Shown here piece after piece: positions 37,087-47,836 of a DNA stretch of 64,000 bases (position 1 is its first letter; each line of letters starts with the position of its first letter). The notes under the pieces are model-generated. The model was not told where the DNA came from. It worked only from the letters and a program-made list of their open reading frames with translations, and made no database searches. Source of the DNA: Capra hircus (lineage: Eukaryota > Chordata > Mammalia > Artiodactyla > Bovidae); the NCBI RefSeq assembly GCF_001704415.2, contig NC_030823.1:74648458-74712457 (forward strand), read 5' to 3'. The position numbers were made by a program, and so were the translations under genes.

Positions 37087-38885
37087 TCTTCAGTTCAGTC
37101 GCTCGGTCGTGTCCAACTCTTTGCAACCCCAAGAACCGCAGCACGCCAGGCCTCCCTGTCCATCACCAACTCCCGGAGTCTACCCAAACCCATGTTCATC
37201 GAGTCGGTAACACCATCCAACCGTCTCATTCTCTGTCATCCCTTTCTCCTCCTGCCCTCAGTCTTTCCCAGCATCAGGTTCTTTTCCAATGAGTCAGCTC
37301 TTCGCATCAGGTGGCCAAAGTACTGGAGTTTCAGCTTCAACATCAGTCCTTCCAATGAACACCCAGGACTGATCTCCCTTAGGATGGACTGGTTGGAACT
37401 CCTTGCAGTCCAAGGGACTCTCAAGAGTCTTCTCCAACACCACCGTTCAAAAGCATCAATTCTTTAGTGCTCAGCTTTCTTTATAGTCCAACTCTCATAT
37501 CCATACATCAGTTCAGTTCAGTCACTCAGTCGTGTGTGACTCTTGGCGACCCCATGAATCGCGGCACACCAGGCCTCCCTGTCCATCACCAACTCCTGGA
37601 GTTCACTCAGACTCACGTCCATCGAGTCAGTGATGCCATCCAGCCATCTCATCCTCAGTCGTCCCCGTCTTCTCCTGCCCCCGATCCCTCCCAGCATCAA
37701 AGTCTTTTCCAATGAGTCAACTCTTCTCATGAGGTGGCCAAAGTACTGGAGTTTCAGCTTTAGCATCGTTCCTTCCAAAGAAATCCCAGGGCTGATCTCC
37801 TTCAGAATGGACTGGTTGGATCTCCTTGCAGTCCAAGGGACTCTCAAGAGTCTTCTCCAACATCACAGTTTAAAAGCATCAATTCTTCAGAGCTCAGCCT
37901 TCTTCACAGTCCAGCTCTCACATCCATGCATGACTACTGGAAAAACCATAGCCTTGACTAGACGGACCTTAGTCGGCAAAGTAATGTCTCTGCTTTTGAA
38001 TATGCTATCCAGGTTGGTCATAACTTTGCTTCCAAGGAGTAAGCGTCTTTTAATTTCATGGCTGCAATCACCATCTGAAGTGATTTTGGAGCCCCCAAAA
38101 ATAAAGTCTGACACTGTTTCCACTGTTTCCCCATCTATTTCCCGCGGAGTGATGGGACCGGATGGCATGATCTTCGTTTTCTGAATGTTGAGCTTTAAGC
38201 CAACCTTTTCACTCTCCTCTTTTACTTTCATCAAGAGGCTTTTTAGTTCCTCTTCACTTTCTGCCATAAGGGTGGTGTCATCTGGATATCTGAGGTTATT
38301 GATATTTCTCCCAGCAATCTTGATTCCAGCTTGTGCTTCATCCAGCCCAGCGTTTCTCATGATGTACCCTGCATAGAAGTTACATAAGCAGGGTGACAAC
38401 ATACAGCCTTAACGTATTCCTTTTCCTATTTGGAACCAGTCTGTTGTTCCATGTCCAGTTCTAACTGTTGCTTCCTGGACTGCATACAGATTTCTCAAGA
38501 GGCAGGTCAAGTGCTCTGGTATTCCCATCTCTTTCAGAATTGTCCACAATTTATTGTGATCCACACAGTCAAAGGCTTTGGCATAGTCAATAAAGCATAA
38601 ATAGATGTTTTTCTGGAACTCTCTTGCTTTTTCCATGATTCAGCGGATGTTGGCAATTTGATCTCTGGTTCCTCTGCCTTTTCTAAAACCAGCTTGAACA
38701 TCAGGAAGTTCACGGTTCACGTATTGCTGAAGCCTGGCTTGGAGAATTTTTAGCATTACTTTACTAGCATGTGAGATGAGTGCAATTGTGCAGTAGTTTG
38801 AGCATTCTTTGGTATTGCACATCTATACATGACCACTGGAAAAACCATAGCATTGACTAGATGGACCTTTGATGGCAAAGTAATT
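37087..38885 (-). mobile_element. BovB LINE fragment, outer element
   Basis: 3' end of a minus-strand BovB at 37087-37508. Its sequence breaks at CATATCCATACAT and continues at 38831-38885 (GACCACTGGAAAAACCATAG). A second BovB of 1309 bp lies in between. Confidence 0.85.
37509..38817 (-). mobile_element. BovB LINE, 5'-truncated, inserted into the outer BovB
   Basis: Minus strand. Contains the C-terminal half of the reverse transcriptase, with readable frames such as QKNIYLCFIDYAKAFDCVDH and EEAQAGIKIAGRNINNL-type sequence; the catalytic box reads YPDD. Interrupted by stops, so not active. Flanked by 13-bp near-identical repeats (37496-37508 and 38818-38830). Confidence 0.9.
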
Positions 38886-39454
38886 TGGATAAAATTTTAA
38901 AGGTTGAGAACTTGTAATTCTTTCCATAAACCTCACTTTCCAGCAGAGTCAGCCCCCTCTGCCAGTCCATTATATTGATATTTGCTAATTAAATCTAATG
39001 AACAAGAAATAGCTATCAAGTACTGTGAGGGTCTGAGATTTTATACATCTAAAAATTTATTGGAACACAGTAAATGAGCCCATTCATTTACACATTATCT
39101 GTGACTGCTTTTATACTACAGTTCCAGGAGAAATGGTGTGGCCTCCAAAGTCTAAACTATTTGGTATCTGGTCCTTTACAAAGAAGTTTGCCATCAGGGA
39201 TCTAATCCAAAGAACAAAACTAGTTGTGACAAGCAAACTACTGTTATCGAATCAGTGGTGTCCAACAGCTTTGGGCTGAGTGGGCCCAGAGTTCACAACC
39301 TGCAAAGATGACTTGGGTCCTGTAATATCTCCTCCTCCCATGCTGTCTACATCTGTACCTTGGGAAGGTGGGGGTGTTCCTTGAGCATTTCATAAAGGAA
39401 TAAAAAGCCGGGTTAATGGAAGGATGTTTGCCATCCAAGGAGAACCAACCCCTC
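38886..39454. other. Intergenic, unclassified
   Basis: 38886-39240 unique. 39240-39450 contains GGGGGTGTTCCTTGAGCATT and AATAAAAAGC words that might belong to an old LTR. Not assignable by eye. Confidence 0.35.
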
Positions 39455-42030
39455 ATAGTCAACAAGAGTCTGAAATGCAGTACTTGGGTGTAATCTCAAG
39501 AATGACAGAATGATTTCTGTTCGTTTCCAAGGCAAACCATTCAATATCACAGTAATCCAAATCTATGCCCCAACCATGCCAAAGAAACTGAAGTTGAACC
39601 CTCCTATGAAGACCTAAAAGACCTAGAACTAACACCAAAAAAGATGTCTTTTTCATCACAGGAGACTAGAATGCAAAATTAGAAAGTCAAGAGATACCTG
39701 GAGTAACAGGCAAGTTTGGCCTTCGAGTACAAAATGAAGCAGAGCAAAGGCTAATAGAGTTTTGCCACTGGTCATAGCAAACACTGGCTTCCAACAACAC
39801 AAGAGAAGACTCTACACATAACAGCACCAGAAGGTTAACATCAAAATCAGATTGGTTATATTGTTTGCAGCCAAAGATGGAGCAGCTCTATACATTCAGC
39901 AAAAACAAGACTGGGAGCTAACTGTAGCTCAGATTATGAACTCCTTATTGTAAAATTCAGACTTAAATTGAAGAAAGTAGGGAAAACCACTAGACCATTC
40001 AGGTATAACCTAAATCAAATCCCATATGATTATATAGGGGAAGTGAGAAATAGATTGAAGGGATTAGATCTGAAGAACTATGGATGGAGGTTTGTGACAT
40101 TGTACAGGAGACAGTGATCAAGGCCATCCCCAAGAAAAAGAAATGCAAAAAGGTGAAATGGTTGTCTGAGGAGGCCTTACAAATAGCTGAGAAGAGAAGC
40201 TAAAGACAAAGGAGAAAGAGAAAGTTATACACATCTGAATGTGGAGTTCCAAAGACTAGCAAGGAGAGATAAGAAAGTCTTCCTCAGTGATCAGTGCAAA
40301 GAAATAGAGGAAAACAATAGAATGGTAAAGACTAGAGCTCTCTTCAAGAAAATTAGAGATACCAAGGGAATATTTCATGCAAAGATGGACACAATAAAAG
40401 ACAGAAATAGTATAGACCTAACAGAAGCAGATGATATTAAGAAGAGGTGGCAAGAACACACAGAAGAACTACTCAAAAAAAGATCTTAATGACCCAGATA
40501 ACCACGACAGTGTAATCACTCACTTAAAGCCAGACATCCTGGAGTGCAAAGTCAAGTAGGCCTTTGGAAGCATCACTACGAGCAAACTAGTGGAGGTGAT
40601 GGAATTCCAGTTGAGCTATCTCAAATCTTAAAAGGTGATACTCTGAAAGTTCTGTACTCAATATGCCAGCAAATTTGGAAAACTCAGCAGTGGCCACAGG
40701 ACTGGAAAAGATCAGTTTTCAATCAAATCCCTAGGAAAGGCAATGCCAAAGAATGTTCACACTACTGCATAATTGTACTCATCTCACATGCTGGCAAAGT
40801 AATGCTCGAAGTTCTCCAAGCTGGGCTTCCACTGTACGTGAACAGAGAACTTCCAAATGTTCAAGCTGGATTTAGAAAAGGCAGAGGAACCAGAGATCAA
40901 ATTTCCAATATTCACTGGATCATTGAAAAAGCAAGAGAGTTCCAGAAAACTCTCTTGACTGTGTGGATCACAACAATCTGTGGAAAATCCTTCAGGAGAT
41001 GGGAATACCAAACCACCTTACCTGCCTCCTGAGAAACCTGTATGCAGGTCAAGAAGCAACAATTAGAACTATACATGGAACAATGGACTGGTTCCAAATC
41101 AGGAAAGGAGTACATCAAGGCTGTATATTGTCACCCTTCTTATTTAACTTTTATGCAGAATATATCATGCAAAATGCCAGACTGGAGGAAGCACAAACTG
41201 GAATCAAGATTGCTGGAAGAAATATCAATAACCTCAGATATACAGATGACATGACCCTTATGGCAGAAAGCAAAGAAGAACTAAAGAGCCTCTTGATGAA
41301 AAGTGAAAGAGGAGAATGAAAAAGTTGGCTTAAAGCTCGACATTCAGAAAACTAAGATCATGGCATCTGGTCCCATCATGTCATGGCAAATCAATCGGGA
41401 AACAATGGAAACAGTAAGATACTTTATTTGGGCGGGGGGGGGGGTGGGCAAAAATTAATGCAGATGGTGACTGCAGCCATGAAATTAAAAGACACTCCTT
41501 AGAAGAAAAGTTATGACCAACCTAGACAGCATATTAAAAAGCAGAGGCATTACTTTGTCTGCAAAGGTCTGTCTAGTCAAGGCTATGGTTTTTCCAGTGG
41601 TCATTTATGGATGTGAGAGTTGGACCATAAAGGAAGCTGAGCACCAAAGAATTGATGCTTTGGAACTGTGGTGTTGGAGAAGACTTGAGAGTCCTTTGGA
41701 CTTCAAGGAGATCAAACCTATCAATCCTAAAAGAAATCAGTCCTGAATATTCATTGGAAGGACTCATGCTGAAGCTGAAACCAATACTTTGGCTACCTGA
41801 TGCAAAGATCCAAAACATTGGAAAAGATCCTGATCATGGGAAAGATTGAAGGTAGGAGGAGAAAGGGACGACAGAGGATGAGATGATTGGACGGCATTAC
41901 CGGCTCGATGGACGTGAGTTTGAGCAAGCTCCGGGAGTTGGTGATGGACAGCGAGGCCTGGCGTGCTGCAGTCCATGGGTTTGCAAAGAGTTGGACAGAA
42001 CTGAGTGACTAAGTCTGCTGAACTGATATA
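39455..42030 (+). mobile_element. BovB LINE, long degenerate copy
   Basis: Plus strand, about 2.6 kb. Endonuclease-domain remnants (39480-39780), then RT pieces: DKKVFLSDQCKEIEENNRMV, KAMVFPVVIYGCESWTIKEA and the catalytic box as YTDD at 41239-41250. Many stops and frameshifts. Ends with the 3' tail GAGTGACTAAGTCTGCTGAA. A G-run lies at 41431-41448. Confidence 0.92.
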
Positions 42031-42119
42031 TGGATGTGGGCGGTAGGCCAGATGTGAGTAGAGCTACATTTCATCTTCCTCTCGGGAGTAGATGACAACA
42101 CTCTCAAGAGCAGGATTTG

Positions 42120-42470
42120 CATAGGTGCATCTGGTCCACTTCAAAAGGGAGATGTGAATTGGCTCTCTGCTGACTCAAAGGCAGCAGCCAACAGCTTGGG
42201 CAACTGGTCCAAGGTTTGGAAAAAGGAAAATGAAAAGTTGGTGACAAGTAGGTCTGGGAAGGAGAGGTATGTCCAATATAGGGACAGGAAGTTAAGAAAT
42301 TTGTGTCCCAAGTAAATGCCCATCAGACAGCATCCATGGCCAAGAAGGAGTTCACAACTCAAGCAAACAAGATAACCTGCCATGCTCAGGTGTCAGGACC
42401 TCTTTCCTACTAACAAAGGCCAAGCAGAACCCCAGTGTAACACCCCTACCCAGGACCAGCCAGCTGCCTG
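42120..42470 (+). repeat. Possible decayed endogenous-retrovirus pol fragment
   Basis: A plus-strand frame around 42147-42315 has the look of an RNase H-like segment of retroviral pol (Trp/Lys/Asp-rich, ending in stop codons). Very short, with no LTR attached. Tentative; it could be a chance frame. Confidence 0.3.
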
Positions 42471-42652
42471 TGGTGTGTGGGTTACATTTAACCCCTTCTG
42501 TCATGGATGAGGTGATACTGTCCTCTCTGGAGTAGATGCATTTTCTGAGTCAGGAGGCTGTACCTCCCCGTGGACCTGTAGAATGCTTCTTCTGGAACCA
42601 AAGAATCTGTGGTGGTTTTCAAATGTGTCTAAAATCTGAGCCACTTCTTCAA

Positions 42653-45600
42653 TCAGTTCAGTTCAGTTGCTCAGTCATGTCCAACTCTTTGTGACCCCAT
42701 GAATCACAGCACGCTAGGCCTCCCTGTCCATCACCAACTCCCAGAGTTCACTCAGACTCATGTCCATCGAGTCGGTAATGCCATCCAGCCATCTCATCCT
42801 CTGTTGTCCCCTTCTCCTCCTGCCCCCAATCCCTCCCAGCATCAGAGTCTTTTCCAATGAGTCAACTCTTCGCATGAGGTGGCCAAAGTACTGGAGTTTC
42901 AGCTTCAGCATCAGTCCTTCCAATGAACACCCAGGACTGATCTCCTTTAGAATGGACTGGTTGGATCTCCTTGCAGTCCAAGGAACTCTCAAGAGTCTTC
43001 TCCAACACCACAGTTCAAAAGCATCAATTCTTCGGCGCTCAGCTTTCTTCACAGTCCAACTCTCATATCCATACATGACCACTGGAAAAACCATGACCTT
43101 GACTAAGATGGACCTTTGTCGGCAAAGTAATGTTTCTGCTTTTTAATATGCTATCTAGGTTGGTCTCGGAGAAGGCAATGGCACTCCACTCCAGTACTCT
43201 TGCCTGGAGAATCCCATGGATGGAGGAGCCTGGTAGGCTGCAGTCCATGGGGTCGCTAAGAGTTGGACAGGACTGAGCGACTTCACTTTCACTTTTCCCT
43301 TTCATGCATTGGAGAAGGAAATGGCAACCCACTCCAGTGTTCTCGCCTAGAGAATCCCAGGGGCGGGGGAGCCTGGTGGGCTGCCATCTATGGGGTCGCA
43401 CAGAGTCGGACACGACTGAAGCGACTTAGCAGTAGCAGCAGCAGGTTGGTCTACTTTCCCTCCAAGGAGTAAGCGTCTTTTAATTCATGGCTGCAATCAC
43501 CATCTGCAGTGATTTTGGAACCCAGAAAAATAAAGTCTGACACTGTTTCCACTGTTTCCCCATCTATTTCCCACGGAGTGATGGGACCGGATGGCGTGAT
43601 CATAGTTTAGTGAATGTTGAGCTTTCAGCCAACTTTTTCACTCTCCTCTTTCACTTTCATCAAGAGGCTTTTTAGTTCCTCTTCACTTTGTGCCATGAGG
43701 GTGTTGTCATCTGCATATCTGAGGTTATTGATATTTCTCCTGGCAGTCTTGAGTTCAGCTTGTGCTTCTTCCAGCCCAGCGTTTTTCATGATGTACTCTG
43801 CATAGAAGTTAAATAAGCAGGGTGACAATAACAGCCTTGACGTACTCCTTTTCCTATTTGGAACCAGTCTGTTGTTCCATATCCAGTTCTAACTGTTGCT
43901 TCCTGACCTGCATATAGGTTTCACAAGAGGCAGGTCAGGTGTTCTGGTATTCCCATCTCTTTCAGAATTTTCCACAGTTTATTGTGATCCACACAGTCAA
44001 AGGCTTTGGCATAGTCAATAAAGCAGCAATAGATGTTTTTCTGGAACTCCCTTGCTTTTTCCAACATCCAGCAAATGTTGGCAACTTGATCTCTGGTTCC
44101 TCTGCCTTTTCTAAAACTAGCTTGAACATCGGGAAGTTCACAGTTGACGTATTGCTGAAGCCTGGCTTGGAGAATTTTGAGCATTGCTTTACTAGTGTGT
44201 GAGATGAGTGCAATTGTGAGGTAGTTTGAGCATTCTTTGGCATTGCCTTTCTTTGGGATTGGAATGAAAACTGACCTTTTCCAATCCTGTGGCCACTGCT
44301 GTTTTCCAAATTTGCTGGCATATTGAGTGCAGCACTTTCACAGCATCATCTTTCAGGATTTGAAATAACTCAACTGGAATTCCATCACCTCCACTAGCTT
44401 TGTTCATAGTGGTGCTTTCTAAGGCCCACTTGACTTCATATTCCAGGATGTCTGGCTCTAGGTGAGTGTTCACACCATCATAAGTACCTGGCTCATGAAG
44501 ATCTTTTTTGTACAGTTCTTCTGTGTATTCTTGCCACCTCTTCTTAATATCTTCTGCTTCTGTTAGGTCCATACCATTTCTGTCCTTTATCAAGCCCATC
44601 TTTGCATGAAATGTTCCCTTGGTATCTCTAATTTTCTTGAAGAGACCTCTAGTCTTTCCCTTTCTGTTGTTTTCCTCAATTTCTTTGCATTGATTGCTGA
44701 AGAAGGCTTTCTTATCTCTCTTTGCTATTCTTTGGAACTCTTCATTCAGATGCTTATATCTTTCCTTTTCTCCTTTGCTTTTCACTTCTCTTCTTTTCAC
44801 AGCTATTTGTAAGGCCTCCCCAGACAGCCATTTTGCTTTTTTGCATTTCTTTTTCATGGGGATGGTCTTGATCCCTGTCTCCTGTACAATGTCACAAACC
44901 TCCGTCCATAGTTCATCAGGCACTCTATCTATCAGATCTAGTCCCTTAAATCTATTTTTCACTTCCACTGTATAATCATAAGGGATTTTATTTAAGTCAT
45001 AGCTGAATGGTCTAGTGGTTTTCCCTAATTTCTTCAATTTAAGTCTGAATTTGGCAATAACGGGTTCATGATCTGAGCCACAGTCAGCTCCTGGTTGTTT
45101 TTGCTGACTATATAGTTTCTCCATTTTTGGCTGCAAAATTCTAATCAATCTGATTTCGGTGTTGACCATCTGGTGATGTCCATGTGTAGAGTCTTCTCCT
45201 GTGTTGTTGGAAGCCAGTGTTTGCTATGACCAGTGTGCATTCTCTTGGCAAAACTCTATTAGCCTTTGCCCTGCTTCATTCCGTATTCCAAGGCCAAATT
45301 TGCCTGTTACCCCAGGTGTCTCTTGACTTCCTACTTTTGCATTCCAGTCCCCTATAATGAAGACGACACCTCTTTTGGGTGTTAGTTCCAAAAGGTGTTG
45401 TAGGCTTTCATAGAACCGTTCAACTTCAGCTTTCAGCGTTACTGGTTCGGCATAGGCTTGGATTACCATGATATTGAATGGTTTGCCTTGGAAACAGAGA
45501 TTATTCTGTCATTTTTGAGACTGCATCCAAGTACTGCATTTCAGACTCTTTTTTTGACCATTATGGCTACTCCATTTCTTCTAAGGGATTCCTGCCTGCA

Positions 45601-46414
45601 GTAGTAGATATAATGGTCATCTGAGTTAAATTCACCCATTCCAGTGCATTTTAGTTTGCTGATTCCTAGAATGTTGACGTTCACTCTTGCCATCTTGTTT
45701 GACCACTTGCAATTTGCCCTGATTCATGGACCTATCATTCCAGGTTCCTATGCAATATTGCTCTTTACAGCATCGGATCTTGCTTCTATCACCAGTCACA
45801 TCCACAGCTAGGTATTGTTTTTGCTTTGGCTCCATCCCTTCATTCTTTCTGGAGTTGTTTCTCCACATTAGGCACCTACTGACCTGGGGAGTTCCTCTTT
45901 CGGTATCCTATCATTTTGCCTTTTCATACTTTCATGGGGTTCTCAAGGCAAGAATACTGAAGTGGTTTGCCATTCCCTTCTCCAGTGGACCACATTCTGT
46001 CAGACCTCTCCACCATGACCAGCCCATCTTGGGTGGCCCCACATGGCATGGCTTAGTTTCATTGAGTTAGACAAGGCTGTGGTCCGTGTGATCAGATTGA
46101 CTAATTTTCTGTGATTATGGTTTCAGTGTGTCTGCCCTCTGATGCCCTCTCACAACACCTACCGTCTTACTTGGGTTTCTCTTACCTTGGACAAGGGGTA
46201 TCTCTTCACGGCTGCTCCAGCAAAGCGCAGCCGCTGCGCCTTACCTTGGACAAGGGTTACCTCCTCACGGCTGCCCCTCCTGACCTTGAACATGGAGTAG
46301 CTGCTCTGAGCCCTCCTGCACCCGTGCAGTTGCCGCTCCTTGAACATGCGGTTGCTCCTCTTGGCTGCCACCCTGACCTTGGGTGTGGGGTAGCTCTTCT
46401 CCCCCTTCTTGCCG
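42653..46414 (-). mobile_element. BovB LINE, nearly complete copy
   Basis: Minus strand: 3' tail at 42653, RT C-terminus, catalytic box YADD at 43706-43717, RT core, a 325-codon open stretch (44192-45169) spanning the endonuclease-RT linker, endonuclease pieces (45224-45469, with GVVFIIGDWNAKVGSQETP), and a GC-rich 5' region to about 46414. After removing one Bov-A2 insertion the length is about 3.5 kb, near full length. Several frameshifts and stops make it inactive. Confidence 0.9.
43167..43442 (+). repeat. Bov-A2 SINE inside BovB, 10-bp target duplication
   Basis: Starts CGGAGAAGGCAATGGCACTC, ends in an (AGC)n-like tail. AGGTTGGTCT occurs on both sides (43157-43166 and 43443-43452), a perfect target-site duplication. 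Confidence 0.93.
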
Positions 46415-46497
46415 CTGCACTGCCATGAGATTTGACCCCAGCTCCAAGGGAGATATTGAGCCAGAGCCACCAGCTCAGCCACTAGACTCCTGACCCA
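46415..46497 (+). repeat. 83-bp direct repeat, copy 1
   Basis: Begins CTGCACTGCCATGAGATTTG, ends GACTCCTGACCCA. Matches 46768-46850 without gaps, with 7 mismatches counted by eye. It directly abuts the 5' end of the BovB copy. Confidence 0.9.
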
Positions 46498-46539
46498 CCA
46501 GAGCTACCCCTTCTTCAATAAGGGAAGCTTGTGTCTCTT

Positions 46540-46942
46540 GAGTGGTGGGGACTTTGGAGTTCACAGTGGCAGAAGTGATTTGATACTATTTCCTAGATCA
46601 GGTTATAAAAGCCTGCATCTTAAATCCTGTGTTCTCTGTATTTTTTGCTGGGGGAGTAGCCAGCTGCCTATCACCATGCAGCCCTGTGGAGAAAGGCCTT
46701 GTGGGGAGGAACTCTGGCCCAGATGTGAGCTTGGAGGTGAAGCCTGCTCCAGGATGGCCTCTAGAGACTGCATTGCCCTGAGCTTTGACCTCAGCTCCAG
46801 GGGAGATCTTGAGCCAGAGCCACCAGCTCAGCCACTAGACTCCTGATCCATCGGACCCAGCAGGCAATAAATGCCTGCTGTTTTAAGACATTGTCTGCTA
46901 TAATTGGTCGAATTTGTTACACAGCAGTAGAGAATTAGGTTT
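46540..46942 (+). repeat. MaLR-like LTR fragment
   Basis: GTGGCAGAAGTGATTTGATA, GTGGAGAAAGGCCTTGTGGG and an end resembling MLT1 LTRs (TGTTTTAAGACATTGTCTGC, GAATTTGTTACACAGCAGTA). Old relic of a retrovirus-like element; non-coding. Confidence 0.5.
46768..46850 (+). repeat. 83-bp direct repeat, copy 2
   Basis: Begins CTGCATTGCCCTGAGCTTTG, ends GACTCCTGATCCA. Partner of 46415-46497; lies within the MaLR-like fragment. Confidence 0.9.
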
Positions 46943-47297
46943 CTCACACAACACTGACTCCAGTGGGAATACATGCTTCGCAGAAATGAACTCCTGTCCA
47001 TGGAGTTCACTGAGCTACCAGCTGCCCACAGAGGCTGAATTATGGTGCCAGATGCAGACAGCAGCTGGCAAGGTCAGGTGTGTCCTGTGACACAGCTTGT
47101 GCCTTTTATAAACCAGCAGTGGCCCCTCCCGTGACCAGAGTGTACAGTTCTGGGAGAATGGCCCTCACTGTCACAGGGGACAGCCCATCCATGAGGTTTT
47201 CTGCACTTTAGACTTCTTGGGGAAGAACAGCAGGTGGCTGCTTCAAGCGTAATAGCTGTCGTTAATGTTTGAATATATATTAATTAGCCACTTCAAT
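46943..47297. other. Intergenic, unclassified
   Basis: No recognised gene or repeat between the MaLR-like fragment and the next BovB tail. Confidence 0.4.
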
Positions 47298-47605
47298 TTA
47301 GTTCAGTTGCTCAGTATTGTCCGACTCTTTGCAACCCCATGGACTGCAGCACACCAGGCGTCCCTGTCCATCACCAACTCCCAGAGTTTACAAACTCATG
47401 TCCATTGAGTTGGTAATGCCATCCAACCATCTCATCCTCTGTCGTCCCCTTCTCCTCGTCCAATCTTTCCCAGCATCAGGGTCTTTTCCAATGAGTCAGT
47501 TCTTCGCATCAGGTGGCCAAAGTATTGGGAGTTTCAGCTTCAGCAATCAGTCCTTCCAATGAATATTTAGGACTGATTTCCTTTAGGATGGACTGGTTGG
47601 ATTAA
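47298..47605 (-). mobile_element. BovB LINE 3' end fragment
   Basis: Minus-strand tail from TTTAGTTCAGTTGCTCAGTA to AGGATGGACTGGTTGGAT. 5'-truncated. It marks the left limit of the repeat-poor ZBTB41 3' region. Confidence 0.9.
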
Positions 47606-47836
47606 AAACCATTAAATATTAATGATTTATACATTTAACATACAAAATATTTGAAATTATATCTAGATTATGAAAAGTGAATAAAATTTTAATACTTGTG
47701 CCCCAAGAGTTTGGTTTTCTATGTGTTCACTGTCTTTTCATTCAATTTTTCAGGAGGGAGGCAGAGCACTGTGCATTGTCATGCTGTGAAAATGTGTTCA
47801 ATAAAACCTAGATATGCTTTATTAGGACCAAAGAAC

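Noticed and set aside
37630..38402. 184-codon plus-strand and 171-codon minus-strand frames
   Set aside because: Sense and antisense readings of the inner BovB; not host genes.
42714..43146. 126- and 128-codon frames on opposite strands
   Set aside because: Both lie in the BovB 3' part; the minus frame is remnant RT sequence and the plus frame is its antisense shadow.
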